Assembly (NCBI RefSeq): GCF_029541745.1
Contig: NZ_CP089746.1
Span: forward strand, 2,108,001 to 2,172,000
Length of the DNA stretch: 64,000 bases
Direction of reading: 5' to 3'
From: Streptomyces sp. LX-29
GTDB lineage: Bacteria > Actinomycetota > Actinomycetes > Streptomycetales > Streptomycetaceae
Below are positions 55,313-63,946 of this stretch, one piece after another. Below the pieces are notes generated by a model that worked only from the letters and a program-made list of their open reading frames with translations, made no database searches and was not told the origin of the DNA. Made by a program: the position numbers and the translations under genes. Position 1 is the first letter of the stretch. Every line of letters starts with the position of its first letter.

Positions 55313-58300
55313 TCAGCGCAGCCGCTGACTGACGACCTTGGAGACCCCGTCACCCTGCATCGACACGCCGTACAGCGCGTCGGCGACCTCCATGGTCCGC
55401 TTCTGGTGGGTGATCACGATCAGCTGCGAGCTCTCCTGGAGCTCCACCATGATCCGGATCAGCCGCTGGAGGTTGGTGTCGTCCAGAGCCGCCTCGACCT
55501 CGTCCATCACATAGAACGGGCTGGGACGCGCCTTGAAGATCGAAACCAGCAGCGCCACGGCGGTCAGCGAGCGCTCGCCGCCGGACAGCAGGGACAGCCG
55601 CTTGACCTTCTTCCCCGGCGGCCGGGCCTCCACATCCACCCCGGTGGCCAGCATGTCCTCGGGGTCGGTGAGCACCAGCCGCCCCTCGCCACCGGGGAAC
55701 AGCCGGGAGAAGACGCCCTCGAACTCGCGCGCCGTATCGCGGTATGCCTCGGTGAAGACCTGCTCGACCCGCTCGTCGACCTCCTTCACCACCTGGAGGA
55801 GGTCGGCGCGGGTCTTCTTCAGGTCCTCCAGCTGCTCGCTGAGGAACTTGTGCCGCTCCTCCAGCGCCGCGAACTCCTCCAGCGCCAGCGGGTTCACCTT
55901 GCCCAGCTGCTGGTACGCGCGCTCGGCTGCCTTGAGCCGCTTCTCCTGCCGGCCGCGGTGGAAGGCCACGGGCTGGTTCCGGGGATGCTCCGGATCCTCC
56001 GGAAGCACCTCGCCCTCGGCCGGTGGGGAGGGCGGAACCGGCTGGTCGGGGCCGTACTCGGCGATCAGCCCGGCCGGCTCGACACCGAGCTCCTCCAGCG
56101 CCTTGGCCTCCAGCTGCTCGATGCGCAGCCGCTTCTCCGCGCCCAGCACCTCGCCCCGGTGCACCGAATCGGTCAACTTGTCCAGCTCGCCCTTGAGCTC
56201 GCGCCCCCGGTTGCGCTCGGCGATCAGCTCCTGCTCGCGCTCGACCTTGGCCCGCTCGGCGGTGTCCCGCTCCGCCTCGGCCCGTACCAGCGACACCTCC
56301 ACGTGCGCCAACAGCTGCCGGGCGCCGGCCGCGACGGCACCCGCCACCCGCGCCTCGTGCCGCAGCCGGTCCCGCCGCTGCTCGGCCCGCGCCCGCGCCT
56401 CCCGCTCGGCGCGCGCCCCCCTGTCCAGGGCGTCCGCCCGCCCCGCCAGCCCCTTGACCCGCTCCTCATGGGTGCGCACCTGGAGCCGCGCCTCCATCTC
56501 GGTCTGCCGGGCGTTGGCCCCGTCCGCCGCCAGCCGGTCCCGTACGGAGGTGTCCGGCTCCTCCTGTCCGGGCTCCTCCTCGGCCACCGCCAGCCGCGCG
56601 GCCAGCTCCTCGGCCTCCTCCTCGGCCCGCGCCAGCGCCTCCTCTGCCCTGGCGGCGGCGGCCGTCATCCGCTCGGCCTCCCCCGCGGCCGCCCGCGCCT
56701 GTCCGGCCAGTCGCCCCAGCGCCTGCGCGACCTGCGACTTCTCCCGGTCGGCGGCGCTGCGCCGGGTGGCGAGCTCGTCCACCAGCGCGGCGCCGGCCCT
56801 ACGCCGCTCGGCCGCCCGCCGCTGCTCCTCGGCCAGCTCCTCGCAGCGCGTGCCCAGCTCGGTCAGCTCCGCGGCCGCCTCGTCGACCGACGCCTGCACC
56901 TCCAGCAGGCTCGGCGCCCCGGCGGACCCGCCCTGGGCGAAGTGCGCGCCCAGCAGATCGCCCTCGGCGGTCACGGCCGTCCACCGCGGATCGGTCCCGA
57001 CCAGCTCTTCGGCGTCCTCCAGGGTGTCGACCACCACGACGCCGTCCAGCAGCCGCCGCACCGCGGGCAGCAGCCCGGCGGGGCCGCTCACCAGGTCCGC
57101 GACGGCGGCCCACCCGGCGGGGGCCGCCGCCGGCGCGGCCGGCTCGGCCGCGCGGGCCCCGGGCACCTGACCCGGCCGCACGGCCGCGGCGAGGGGTGCG
57201 GCCGCCGCCGGGCCGGCGCCGTAGGCGGCAGCGCCGGCACCCGCCTCTCCGGCCGCCGCGCCCGGGGCCGGCGCCGAGTCGTCGCCGTACGCCGCGGCCG
57301 ACGGCGGTGGGCCGGGATCGTCGGGAACGGCCAGCAGCAGGGCCGCCCGGCCGGCGTCGTGCTTGCGCAGGAGACGCAGCGCGTCGGCCGCGGTGGCGGG
57401 GTCGGCGACGGCCAGCGCGTCGGCGGCCGCGCCGAGGGCGGCGGCGACGGGGATCTCGTAGCCGGGGGCGACGGTGAGCAGTTCGGCGGCGGGGCCGAGC
57501 AACCCGGTGAGCCGGTCGGTGGCGGCCAGCAGGGCGCCGGTGCCGTCCTTGCGGCGCAGCCCGAGGGCGAGCGCGTCATGTCGGGCGGAGGTCGCGGCGC
57601 GCTGGCGCTCGGCCGTGGTCAGGGCCTCGCGGGCGGCGGCGAGCGCGGTGTCGGCGTCGGCCAGCTCGCGCTTGGAGGCCTCGTGCCGCTCGGTCAACTC
57701 GGCGTCGCCGGCGTCGAGTCCGTCCACCTCCGTCTGGAGCTGCTGGTACTCCTCCTGCGCGGTGACCGCCCGCTGGCGCGCCTCGTCCCGTGCGGCGGCC
57801 AGCCGGTCGATCTCGGCCCGGGCGGAACCGGCCCGGCCCCGGGCGGCGTTCACCTGGCCGTGCAGCCGGGCCAGCCCCTCGCGGCGGTCGGCGACGGCAC
57901 GCGCGGCGTCCCGGAGCCGGCGCTCCTCCTCGGCCAACCGCCGCTCCAGCTCGGCGCGGTGCGCGACGGTGTCCTCCAGCGCCCGGCTCGCCGCCTCCAG
58001 CGCGGCCTCCAGCTCCGCCTCCTGCTCACGGATGCGGGCGGCCTCGCGCTCCATGTCCTCCGGATCGCGGCCCCGCCGCTCCTCCACCGGCGCGGAGGTG
58101 GCACTGGTGACGCGGGCGTCGGCCAGGCTGACGGTGCCCCGGACCCGCTCCGCCAGCTGCGAGAGCTCGTACCAGGTCTGCTGGGCGCGCTGGAGCCGGG
58201 GGGCGAGCCGACGCACCTGCTCCTCCAGCGCGGCCTCACGCTGGAGCGCGCCGCGCAGCTGCTCCTCCGCCGCCTCCTTGCGCTCCTTGAGGGCGGCCTC

Positions 58301-59041
58301 ATCGGCGATCTCGGCGCGCAGGGCCGAGCGCAGGGTCACCAGGTCGTCCGCGAGCAGCCGCAGCCGGGCGTCGCGCAGATCGGCCTGGATGACGGCGGCG
58401 CGCCGGGCCACCGCGGCCTGCCGGCCGAGCGGCTTGAGCTGGCGGCGCAGCTCGTCGGTGAGGTCCTGGACGCGGGCCAGGTTGGCCTGCATGGCGTCCA
58501 GCTTCCGCAGCGCCTTCTCCTTGCGCTTACGGTGTTTGAGGACGCCGGCGGCCTCCTCGATGAACGCGCGGCGGCCGGCCGGGTCGGCGTGCAGCACGGA
58601 GTCGAGCTGGCCCTGGCCGACGATGACGTGCATCTCCCGGCCGATGCCGGAGTCGGAGAGCAGTTCCTGGATGTCGAGGAGCCGGCAGGTGTCGCCGTTG
58701 ATCTGGTATTCGCTGCCGCCGTTGCGGAACATGATCCGCGTGATGGTGACTTCCGAGTAGTCGATGGGCAGCGCGCCATCGGAGTTGTCGATGGTGAGGG
58801 AGACCTCGGCGCGGCCCAGCGGGGGCCGGCCGGTGGTCCCGGCGAAGATGACGTCCTCCATCTTTCCGCCGCGCAGCGACTTGGCACCCTGCTCCCCCAT
58901 GACCCAGGAAAGCGCGTCCACCACATTGGACTTGCCCGAACCGTTGGGGCCGACGACACAGGTGATGCCGGGCTCGAACCGGAGCGTCGTCGCGGAGGCG
59001 AAGGATTTGAAGCCTCTGAGGGTCAGGCTCTTGAGGTGCAC
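55313..59041 (-). CDS. smc: Chromosome segregation ATPase SMC
   Basis: The 1242-residue protein has the complete SMC architecture. The N-terminal head has GPNGSGKSN (Walker A, 31-39). Two coiled-coil arms (about 165-490 and 690-1040) flank a hinge. The C-terminal head has LSGGERSLTAVALLVSIF (signature) and PFYVMDEVEAALDDTN (Walker B). It organises the chromosome with ScpA/ScpB during sporulation. It is about 55 residues longer than I expect for Streptomyces. The extra sits in the hinge, at about residues 570-645, as an Ala/Gly/Pro-rich low-complexity insertion (PGPPPSAAAYG and following). The 394 bp upstream to 59435 contain no gene but a terminator of the next gene. Confidence 0.96.
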   Translation of the reverse strand: MHLKSLTLRGFKSFASATTLRFEPGITCVVGPNGSGKSNVVDALSWVMGEQGAKSLRGGKMEDVIFAGTTGRPPLGRAEVSLTIDNSDGALPIDYSEVTITRIMFRNGGSEYQINGDTCRLLDIQELLSDSGIGREMHVIVGQGQLDSVLHADPAGRRAFIEEAAGVLKHRKRKEKALRKLDAMQANLARVQDLTDELRRQLKPLGRQAAVARRAAVIQADLRDARLRLLADDLVTLRSALRAEIADEAALKERKEAAEEQLRGALQREAALEEQVRRLAPRLQRAQQTWYELSQLAERVRGTVSLADARVTSATSAPVEERRGRDPEDMEREAARIREQEAELEAALEAASRALEDTVAHRAELERRLAEEERRLRDAARAVADRREGLARLHGQVNAARGRAGSARAEIDRLAAARDEARQRAVTAQEEYQQLQTEVDGLDAGDAELTERHEASKRELADADTALAAAREALTTAERQRAATSARHDALALGLRRKDGTGALLAATDRLTGLLGPAAELLTVAPGYEIPVAAALGAAADALAVADPATAADALRLLRKHDAGRAALLLAVPDDPGPPPSAAAYGDDSAPAPGAAAGEAGAGAAAYGAGPAAAAPLAAAVRPGQVPGARAAEPAAPAAAPAGWAAVADLVSGPAGLLPAVRRLLDGVVVVDTLEDAEELVGTDPRWTAVTAEGDLLGAHFAQGGSAGAPSLLEVQASVDEAAAELTELGTRCEELAEEQRRAAERRRAGAALVDELATRRSAADREKSQVAQALGRLAGQARAAAGEAERMTAAAARAEEALARAEEEAEELAARLAVAEEEPGQEEPDTSVRDRLAADGANARQTEMEARLQVRTHEERVKGLAGRADALDRGARAEREARARAEQRRDRLRHEARVAGAVAAGARQLLAHVEVSLVRAEAERDTAERAKVEREQELIAERNRGRELKGELDKLTDSVHRGEVLGAEKRLRIEQLEAKALEELGVEPAGLIAEYGPDQPVPPSPPAEGEVLPEDPEHPRNQPVAFHRGRQEKRLKAAERAYQQLGKVNPLALEEFAALEERHKFLSEQLEDLKKTRADLLQVVKEVDERVEQVFTEAYRDTAREFEGVFSRLFPGGEGRLVLTDPEDMLATGVDVEARPPGKKVKRLSLLSGGERSLTAVALLVSIFKARPSPFYVMDEVEAALDDTNLQRLIRIMVELQESSQLIVITHQKRTMEVADALYGVSMQGDGVSKVVSQRLR

Positions 59042-59361
59042 GCCGTTGGACTCTACCGTTCGTGTTCGGTTTCACCGGTGAACGTGCAGGGCACATCAGA
59101 CGGTAAAGGAATCGCGGTGGCGACATCGCGGTGAAGAGAGACTCTCGTCAGCACGGCTTCGGGGGTGCCGCGAGGTCACGGCAGGGACTTCGCGCGGACG
59201 GCGCACACGCGGTGCACGGCGGACGACGACGATCCGCGGCGCTAGGGGGTACGGCCGCACGACAGGACGCGACGGGACGCGACACGACGCGGGGACGACG
59301 GACTGACGACACGGGCACGGGCACGACGCGTGGACGCGGCGGAGGCGAGACGGATACGACG

Positions 59362-59383
59362 AAGGGACGCCGAGGCGTCCCTT
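59362..59383 (-). terminator. Hairpin terminator after the small coiled-coil gene
   Basis: Perfect 10-bp inverted repeat, arms 59362-59371 and 59374-59383, 53 bp after the stop of the coiled-coil protein gene on the minus strand. Short loop of GA. No T-run. Confidence 0.65.
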
Positions 59384-59435
59384 GCAAAATCTCCAAGCGG
59401 CTGACGATTCAGCCCGACCGGCCCGGGGGCTTGGG

Positions 59436-59645
59436 TCAGGCGAGCGCAGGCTCCGCCTTGGGTACGTCGATGCTGTCGAGCAGCGAGTCGCTCTGGTGCG
59501 CGGCGGCAGCAGACAGCGCGTCGTTCTCGGCCTGGATCCGGATGAGCTCGGATTCGAGGTCCTGGACGCGCTGCTGAAGCCGTCGCATCTCGGCGAGGAC
59601 TCGGGGGTCGGAGCCGCCGACGTAACCGAGAAGCGCCTTTGCCAT
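59436..59645 (-). CDS. Conserved small coiled-coil protein of unknown function
   Basis: The 69-residue product starts MAKALLGYVGGSDPR and continues with a heptad-patterned helix (VLAEMRRLQQRVQDLESELIRI) and ends EPALA. ATG 59645 has a strong ribosome site (GGAGGA) nine bases upstream. The sequence pattern, with a fixed GYVGGSDPR start and a coiled coil, looks conserved in actinobacteria from memory, but I do not recognise a named family. It is followed by its own terminator, so it is expressed as a single gene. A role in organising a partner protein is possible but speculative. Confidence 0.8.
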   Translation of the reverse strand: MAKALLGYVGGSDPRVLAEMRRLQQRVQDLESELIRIQAENDALSAAAAHQSDSLLDSIDVPKAEPALA

Positions 59646-60026
59646 GATGGATGGTCCTCCACACTGAGTGACCGACCGAAGCGGTGTGGGTCGTGAGGGA
59701 TTCGCACCCGCGGTGTCTGTCATCACTACCGTGCTCAATGCCAAACAGCTAAGGTGCGCGGGGCTTCCAGCGTCTCACCAAATGGTTTGACGGTCAACAC
59801 GATCACACACCGCAACGACCACCGGGCCGGGGGCGTACGGCCGCCCGATCCGGCGGCTTCGCCTCTCCAAAGACCCCGCAGGGGTGTGGAGATCATCCTT
59901 AGCCCGCAGCCTTCCATGGAGCGGCCCGCTTGGCAACCACCTGCCGGTTTCTGCCCCGCGCGGCCCGCCGTAACACCATGAGACGGGTAAGGGGATGCGG
60001 CGGCGAGACCGGCCGGGGCGCCGGGC
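59646..60026. other. Intergenic region with two short palindromes
   Basis: About 380 bp between the coiled-coil gene and acylphosphatase gene. I see TTGAC-G-GTCAA (59787-59797) and ACCA-AA-TGGT (59779-59788), overlapping by two bases. They could be an operator or a promoter of the coiled-coil gene. No coding signal. Confidence 0.4.
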
Positions 60027-60308
60027 TCAGCGGATCTCGAAGGTCTCGTAGCCGCCGCGCGGTGTGCCCCAGATCTCGGTCACCCCGTCGACGCGCCCGG
60101 GCGTGTCGCCCGCGCGCAGCCAGTCGAGCAACTGTTCGCATTCGGTCCGCGGCCCCTCCGCGACCACCTGCACCCGCCCGTCGGCGAGGTTCGAGGCGAA
60201 GCCCACCAGGCCGCCGATGGCCAGCGCGTTGGCCCGCGTGAACCAGCGGAAACCGACTCCTTGCACCCTGCCGCGCACCCAGGCCGTCAGGCGGACATCG
60301 TCATTCAT
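60027..60308 (-). CDS. acyP: Acylphosphatase
   Basis: The 93-residue enzyme hydrolyses the carboxyl-phosphate bond of acylphosphates. The phosphate-binding loop and catalytic arginine lie in [13 protein letters not shown] (Arg21), and Asn40 in [18 protein letters not shown] is the second catalytic residue. The C-terminal [14 protein letters not shown] completes the fold. It is monocistronic on the minus strand, divergent from the CAP-domain gene. Physiological substrate unknown. Confidence 0.93.
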   Translation of the reverse strand: MNDDVRLTAWVRGRVQGVGFRWFTRANALAIGGLVGFASNLADGRVQVVAEGPRTECEQLLDWLRAGDTPGRVDGVTEIWGTPRGGYETFEIR

Positions 60309-60447
60309 GCCTGCACGCTAACCGGCCAATTGCCTATGGAGCACCTCGACTCCAAGTCCCATGGCGTACAGTCCCGGCACACAAGTACTCACCCATATGA
60401 GTGATAGACGTTGACGCCGAGCACGCAAGGAAGGCGGGAGACAGCAG

Positions 60448-61440
60448 ATGGGTCGCCATCGACGATCTGCCCCCGAAACCGAGGCAGCGCCCGAGCGGGT
60501 CACCACCCCGACGCGGGTCACCACGCCCGCTGCCCCCGCCCCCACCCCCGTGACCCCCTCGGACCCGGCCGCCGGACGGCATCGGAGCGGCCGCCGCGGT
60601 CGCCTCGACCCGGTGCGCACCGGCCTGCTGGGCGTGTCCGCCGCCGTCGCGCTGGGCGCGGTGGCGATGGCCTCCGGAGTGCTGCCGGGCGGTGACCACA
60701 CCCTCGCCGGGGGGACCGACGACCACGGCACGGTCCGCGCCCACCAGCCGCCGGCGGGTGTCCCGGTGAGCGCGGGCGCCCCGTCCGGCGCCACGGAGGA
60801 CCGCGAGGAGCCGGCCGCCAGCCGTGACGCGGACCGCTCCGCCAGCCCGTCGGCGACCCCCACGGCCTCGCCCTCCGCCTCGACCTCGCCCCGCTCCCCC
60901 CGCCCCGCGCCGTCGTCCTCGCCCCCGTCCTCGGCCCCGGCGGAGCGGGAGTCGGACCGCGCCGACGACAAGGGCCCGCGGCCCTCCCGCGGCGCGCCCG
61001 CGCCGCACAAGCCGAAGGCGCCGCAGCCGACCGGCGCGCCGGACTCCCCGTCGCACGGCCGCCACTCCGCAGTCGAGCGCGAGGTGCTCGCCCTGGTCAA
61101 CCAGGAGCGGGTCGAGGCGGGCTGCTCCCCGGTGACCGCGGACCCGGAACTGGCGGACCTGGCCGGCGACTTCAGTCGGGACATGGACCAGAGGGACTTC
61201 TTCGACCACACGGACCCGGACGGCGCCACGCCCTGGGACCGGGCCAAGAAGCGGGGTATCGACGATCTGGGCGGGGAGAACATCGCACGCGGCCAGGAGG
61301 ACGCGCCGGCGGTGATGGACACCTGGATGGGCAGCACCGGGCACCGTGCCAACATACTCAACTGCGAGTACAAGACCCTGGGCGTCGGCGCGCACTTCGC
61401 CGAGGGCGGTCCGTGGTGGACCCAGGAGTTCGGTTTCTGA
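60448..61440 (+). CDS. Membrane-anchored CAP-domain (SCP/PR-1) protein
   Basis: The 330-residue protein has a cytoplasmic N-terminus, one membrane segment near 55-78 (TGLLGVSAAVALGAVAMASGV), a long Ser/Pro/Ala-rich extracellular linker (about 95-200) and a C-terminal CAP domain. The domain shows LALVNQERVEAGCSPV, FFDHTDPDGATPWDRAKKRG, GGENIARG, WMGSTGHRANILNCEYKTLGVG and the final WTQEFGF. This is the bacterial YkwD-like version. CAP proteins bind lipids or act in wall assembly in other organisms; function here is unknown. It ends at a perfect bidirectional hairpin. Confidence 0.88.
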   Translation: MGRHRRSAPETEAAPERVTTPTRVTTPAAPAPTPVTPSDPAAGRHRSGRRGRLDPVRTGLLGVSAAVALGAVAMASGVLPGGDHTLAGGTDDHGTVRAHQPPAGVPVSAGAPSGATEDREEPAASRDADRSASPSATPTASPSASTSPRSPRPAPSSSPPSSAPAERESDRADDKGPRPSRGAPAPHKPKAPQPTGAPDSPSHGRHSAVEREVLALVNQERVEAGCSPVTADPELADLAGDFSRDMDQRDFFDHTDPDGATPWDRAKKRGIDDLGGENIARGQEDAPAVMDTWMGSTGHRANILNCEYKTLGVGAHFAEGGPWWTQEFGF

Positions 61441-61458
61441 GGAAGCCTCGACATGCGG

Positions 61459-61496
61459 CGATGCCCGCCTCTCGTCCCGACGAGAGGCGGGCATCG
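61459..61496. terminator. Bidirectional hairpin terminator after the CAP-domain gene
   Basis: Perfect 18-bp inverted repeat, arms 61459-61476 and 61479-61496, with a 2-nt loop. It lies 18 bp after the CAP gene stop and 80 bp before the convergent flavodoxin-like stop. Confidence 0.8.
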
Positions 61497-61576
61497 GCGC
61501 GTTCGGCGGCGTACCAGCCTGTAGGAGGCTTCGGGCGCACGGCGCGGCCGAGGCCGCGGGGCGCACGGAGGGGTCG

Positions 61577-62170
61577 TCAGACGGCGGCGACCGCGGCGCG
61601 TCCGGCGATCTGCACCCGGGCCTGCTCGGCGACCCGGCGGCCCAGGTGTTCGGCGGTGGCGACGTCGGCCTTGTGGACGCCCTCCGGGCCCTGGTCGTTG
61701 TTGCTCTGCGCGGCGGCGCCCAGGAAGAAGCCGAGGCGGTTGATGTCGTTCTCGGAGCCGGTGGAGGCGTTCCAGCCCGGGAGCAGGTTGAGGCTGACCC
61801 AGTGCATGCCGTGCTGGGCGGCGAGCACGGTGAAGAACTGCAGGGTGTGCAGCTTGTCGCCACTCTTGGAGGCGGAGTTGGTGAAGCCGGCGGCGATCTT
61901 GTCCTGCCAGGCCCGGGTGAACCAGCGCTTGCTGCTGGCCTCGGCGAAGACGTGGAAGGCGCCGGAGGCGGTGCCCATGTACGTCGGCGAGCCGAAGACG
62001 ATCGCGTCGGAGGCGTCGAGGAGCTCCCACTCGGCCTCGGTGATCTCGTCGACCTTGACCAGGTGCACGGTGGCCCCGGCGGCGACCGCGCCGTCGCGAA
62101 CGGCCTCGGCGAGGACGGCGGTGTGGCCGAAGCCGGAGTGGTAGGCGATGGAGACGACAGGGGTGGTCAC
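61577..62170 (-). CDS. Flavodoxin/NAD(P)H-dependent FMN reductase family protein
   Basis: The 197-residue protein starts at GTG 62170, preceded by AAGGAG. It has the flavin phosphate loop in VSIAYHSGFGHTAVLAEAV (a SxxGHT-type flavodoxin/WrbA motif), the DAIVFGSPTYMGTASGAF strand, and FTNSASKSGDKLHT. It resembles WrbA-like or quinone-reductase flavoproteins that use FMN. It is divergent from an HxlR regulator with a dyad between them, a common oxidative or electrophile stress pair. Substrate unknown. Confidence 0.85.
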   Translation of the reverse strand: MTTPVVSIAYHSGFGHTAVLAEAVRDGAVAAGATVHLVKVDEITEAEWELLDASDAIVFGSPTYMGTASGAFHVFAEASSKRWFTRAWQDKIAAGFTNSASKSGDKLHTLQFFTVLAAQHGMHWVSLNLLPGWNASTGSENDINRLGFFLGAAAQSNNDQGPEGVHKADVATAEHLGRRVAEQARVQIAGRAAVAAV

Positions 62171-62225
62171 GGCGGGACTCCTTGGACGGCGGGGCGCTCG
62201 GTGGCGGCGCCCCATCAGAGAAGCA

Positions 62226-62257
62226 CTAACTTTTAGAAAGCGCAACCCGCAAGTTAG
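62226..62257. promoter_or_regulatory. Probable operator between flavodoxin-like and HxlR genes
   Basis: Perfect 7-bp inverted repeat CTAACTT (62226-62232) and AAGTTAG (62251-62257), 18 bp apart, in the 112-bp divergent region. The local AT content is high. Likely the binding site of the adjacent HxlR regulator, controlling itself and the flavoprotein. Confidence 0.6.
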
Positions 62258-62282
62258 CGCTGTGCGCGAGTAGGGTGGCTCT

Positions 62283-62711
62283 ATGGAGACTCAGAGCAGC
62301 ACGGCGCCCGCGGGAGCGGCGGTGGCGGAGGCGGGCGAGACGGACGAGAACCTGCCGTTCGACGTCTTCGCCAAGTCCTGTCCCTCCCGGGCCACGCTGG
62401 AGCACGTCACCGGCCGCTGGGGCGCCCTCACGCTGACCGCCCTCCGCGAGGGCACGTTCCGCTTCAACGAGCTGCGGCGGCGGGTGGACGGCGTCAGCGA
62501 GAAGATGCTGTCCCAGACCCTGCACGCGCTCGAACGCGACGGGCTGGTCCGTCGCGAGGCCCAGCCGACCAACCCGCCGCGGGTGGACTACGAGCTCACC
62601 CCGCTCGGCCGAGAGGTCGCCGACCGGCTGCTGTCGCTCATCCACCTCCTCGAGGACCGGATGGCGGAGGTACTGACGGCCCAGGAGCGCTACGACACGG
62701 AACGGGGCTGA
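62283..62711 (+). CDS. HxlR-family transcriptional regulator
   Basis: The 142-residue winged-helix protein has the HxlR pattern: CPSRATLEHVTGRWGALTLTALREGTFRFNELRRRVDGVSEKMLSQTLHALERDGLVRREA, then VDYELTPLGREVADRLLSLIHLLE. The N-terminal Cys36 in KSCPSR is the position sensed by thiol-reactive chemicals in YodB/HypR-type members. Divergent to the flavodoxin-like gene with a dyad between them, so the pair is probably induced by electrophiles or oxidation. Start ATG 62283. Confidence 0.9.
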   Translation: METQSSTAPAGAAVAEAGETDENLPFDVFAKSCPSRATLEHVTGRWGALTLTALREGTFRFNELRRRVDGVSEKMLSQTLHALERDGLVRREAQPTNPPRVDYELTPLGREVADRLLSLIHLLEDRMAEVLTAQERYDTERG

Positions 62712-62749
62712 GCGCGGCAGGGCGGGGCTTGAGCGCGGCGGGGCGGGGC

Positions 62750-63613
62750 CTAGCGGGCGGCGGGGCGCGGGGCCCGCTGACAGCGCGGGCAGAAGTAGCT
62801 GGAGCGGTTCATCCACGGCCGGCGACGCATGGGCGTCCCGCAGCGGTTGCACGGCTCGTCCTCACGGCCGTAGGCGTCCAGGGAGCGCGAGAAGTAGCCC
62901 GACTCGCCGTTCACGTTGACGTAGAGGCTGTCGAAGCTGGTGCCGCCCACCGCCAGCGCGTCGTTCATCACATCCCGCACGTGCCCGAGCAGTTCGGTGC
63001 TGCGCGGGCGGGCGAGGGTCGCCGTCGGCCGCTCGTAGTGCAGTCGGGCGCGCCACAGCGCCTCGTCGGCGTAGATGTTGCCGACCCCGCTGATCAGCGA
63101 CTGGTCCAACAGGGCCCGCTTGAGGGTGGTGCGGCGGCGGCGCAGCGCCGCGTGGAAGGCCGCCTCGTCGAAGGCCGGGTCGAGCGGGTCGCGGGCGATG
63201 TGCGCGATGACGTCCGGGAGGCCGTCGGGGGTGGTCTCGTGCAGCGAGAGCCCGCCGAAGGTCCGCTGGTCGACGAAGCGCAGCTCGGTGCCCTCGGAGT
63301 CGTCGAAGCGGACGCGGATGCGCAGGTGCCTCTCGTCGTCGGCGTCGTGCGGCTGGACCAGCAGCTGGCCGCTCATGCCCAGGTGGGCCAGGACCGAGCT
63401 CTGAGCGCCGTCGACCGGCAGCCACAGGTACTTCCCGCGGCGGTGCGCCTCCCCGATGCGCCGCCCGGTGAGCCGCGCGGCGAAGTCCGCCGGTCCCGCG
63501 GCGTGCCGCCGGATGGCCCGGGGGTGCAGCACCTCGACCGACGCCACCGTGCGGCCGCTCACCCAGCGGGCCAGTCCACGGCGTACGACCTCGACCTCGG
63601 GCAGCTCGGGCAC
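62750..63613 (-). CDS. mutM: Formamidopyrimidine-DNA glycosylase
   Basis: The 287-residue DNA repair enzyme starts [10 protein letters not shown], giving the catalytic Pro1 and Glu2 after Met removal. The lesion-recognition and lyase Lys lies in [10 protein letters not shown]. The helix-two-turns-helix contains [20 protein letters not shown]. The C-terminal zinc finger is [11 protein letters not shown] and SYFCPRC (C4). It removes 8-oxoguanine and FaPy lesions. Family length is normal. It is followed by the HxlR gene tail on the other strand. In S. coelicolor rnc lies next upstream, but it is not within the window. Confidence 0.96.
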   Translation of the reverse strand: MPELPEVEVVRRGLARWVSGRTVASVEVLHPRAIRRHAAGPADFAARLTGRRIGEAHRRGKYLWLPVDGAQSSVLAHLGMSGQLLVQPHDADDERHLRIRVRFDDSEGTELRFVDQRTFGGLSLHETTPDGLPDVIAHIARDPLDPAFDEAAFHAALRRRRTTLKRALLDQSLISGVGNIYADEALWRARLHYERPTATLARPRSTELLGHVRDVMNDALAVGGTSFDSLYVNVNGESGYFSRSLDAYGREDEPCNRCGTPMRRRPWMNRSSYFCPRCQRAPRPAAR

Positions 63614-63748
63614 GGGTTCTCCTCCCGAGGGGGTGGCTCGTCGTGGCTCGTCGTTGGTGCGGGCACCCCGCAGTATGCCTGGCCCCCTACGGGCCGGGCG
63701 CCTCGCCCCCTGCCTCTCCAGGGTCGCACCCGAGGAAGGGGCGTCCGC

Positions 63749-63946
63749 CCCTTCAGGCGTGGGCCCTTCAGGCGTGGGCCCTTGGGGCGTGGGCCGAGAC
63801 CGTCGGTCATTCCGCCGGACCCGGGACGTTGTGATCGCTCGCCGTTGCGGCGGGAGGGGTGTGCGCCCTTCGCCATGGGATCGCCGGTGCGGCCGTACGG
63901 GCGTGCATCGCTCGCCGTGTGGGCGGGGCGGGTGTGCGCCCTTCGC
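63749..63946. repeat. Repeats upstream of mutM at the window edge
   Basis: Three 15-bp tandem units (CCCTTCAGGCGTGGG, CCCTTCAGGCGTGGG, CCCTTGGGGCGTGGG) run from 63749 to 63793. After them a diverged 73-bp direct repeat pairs ATCGCTCGCCGT (63834, 63907) and GTGTGCGCCCTTCGC (63859, 63932). No coding signal is seen from 63614 to 64000; the mutM promoter should be near the left side. Confidence 0.7.

Noticed and set aside
55406..59134. A 1242-codon plus-strand frame antisense to smc
   Set aside because: Same length as smc but no recognisable domain; it is the complementary shadow of the smc codons.
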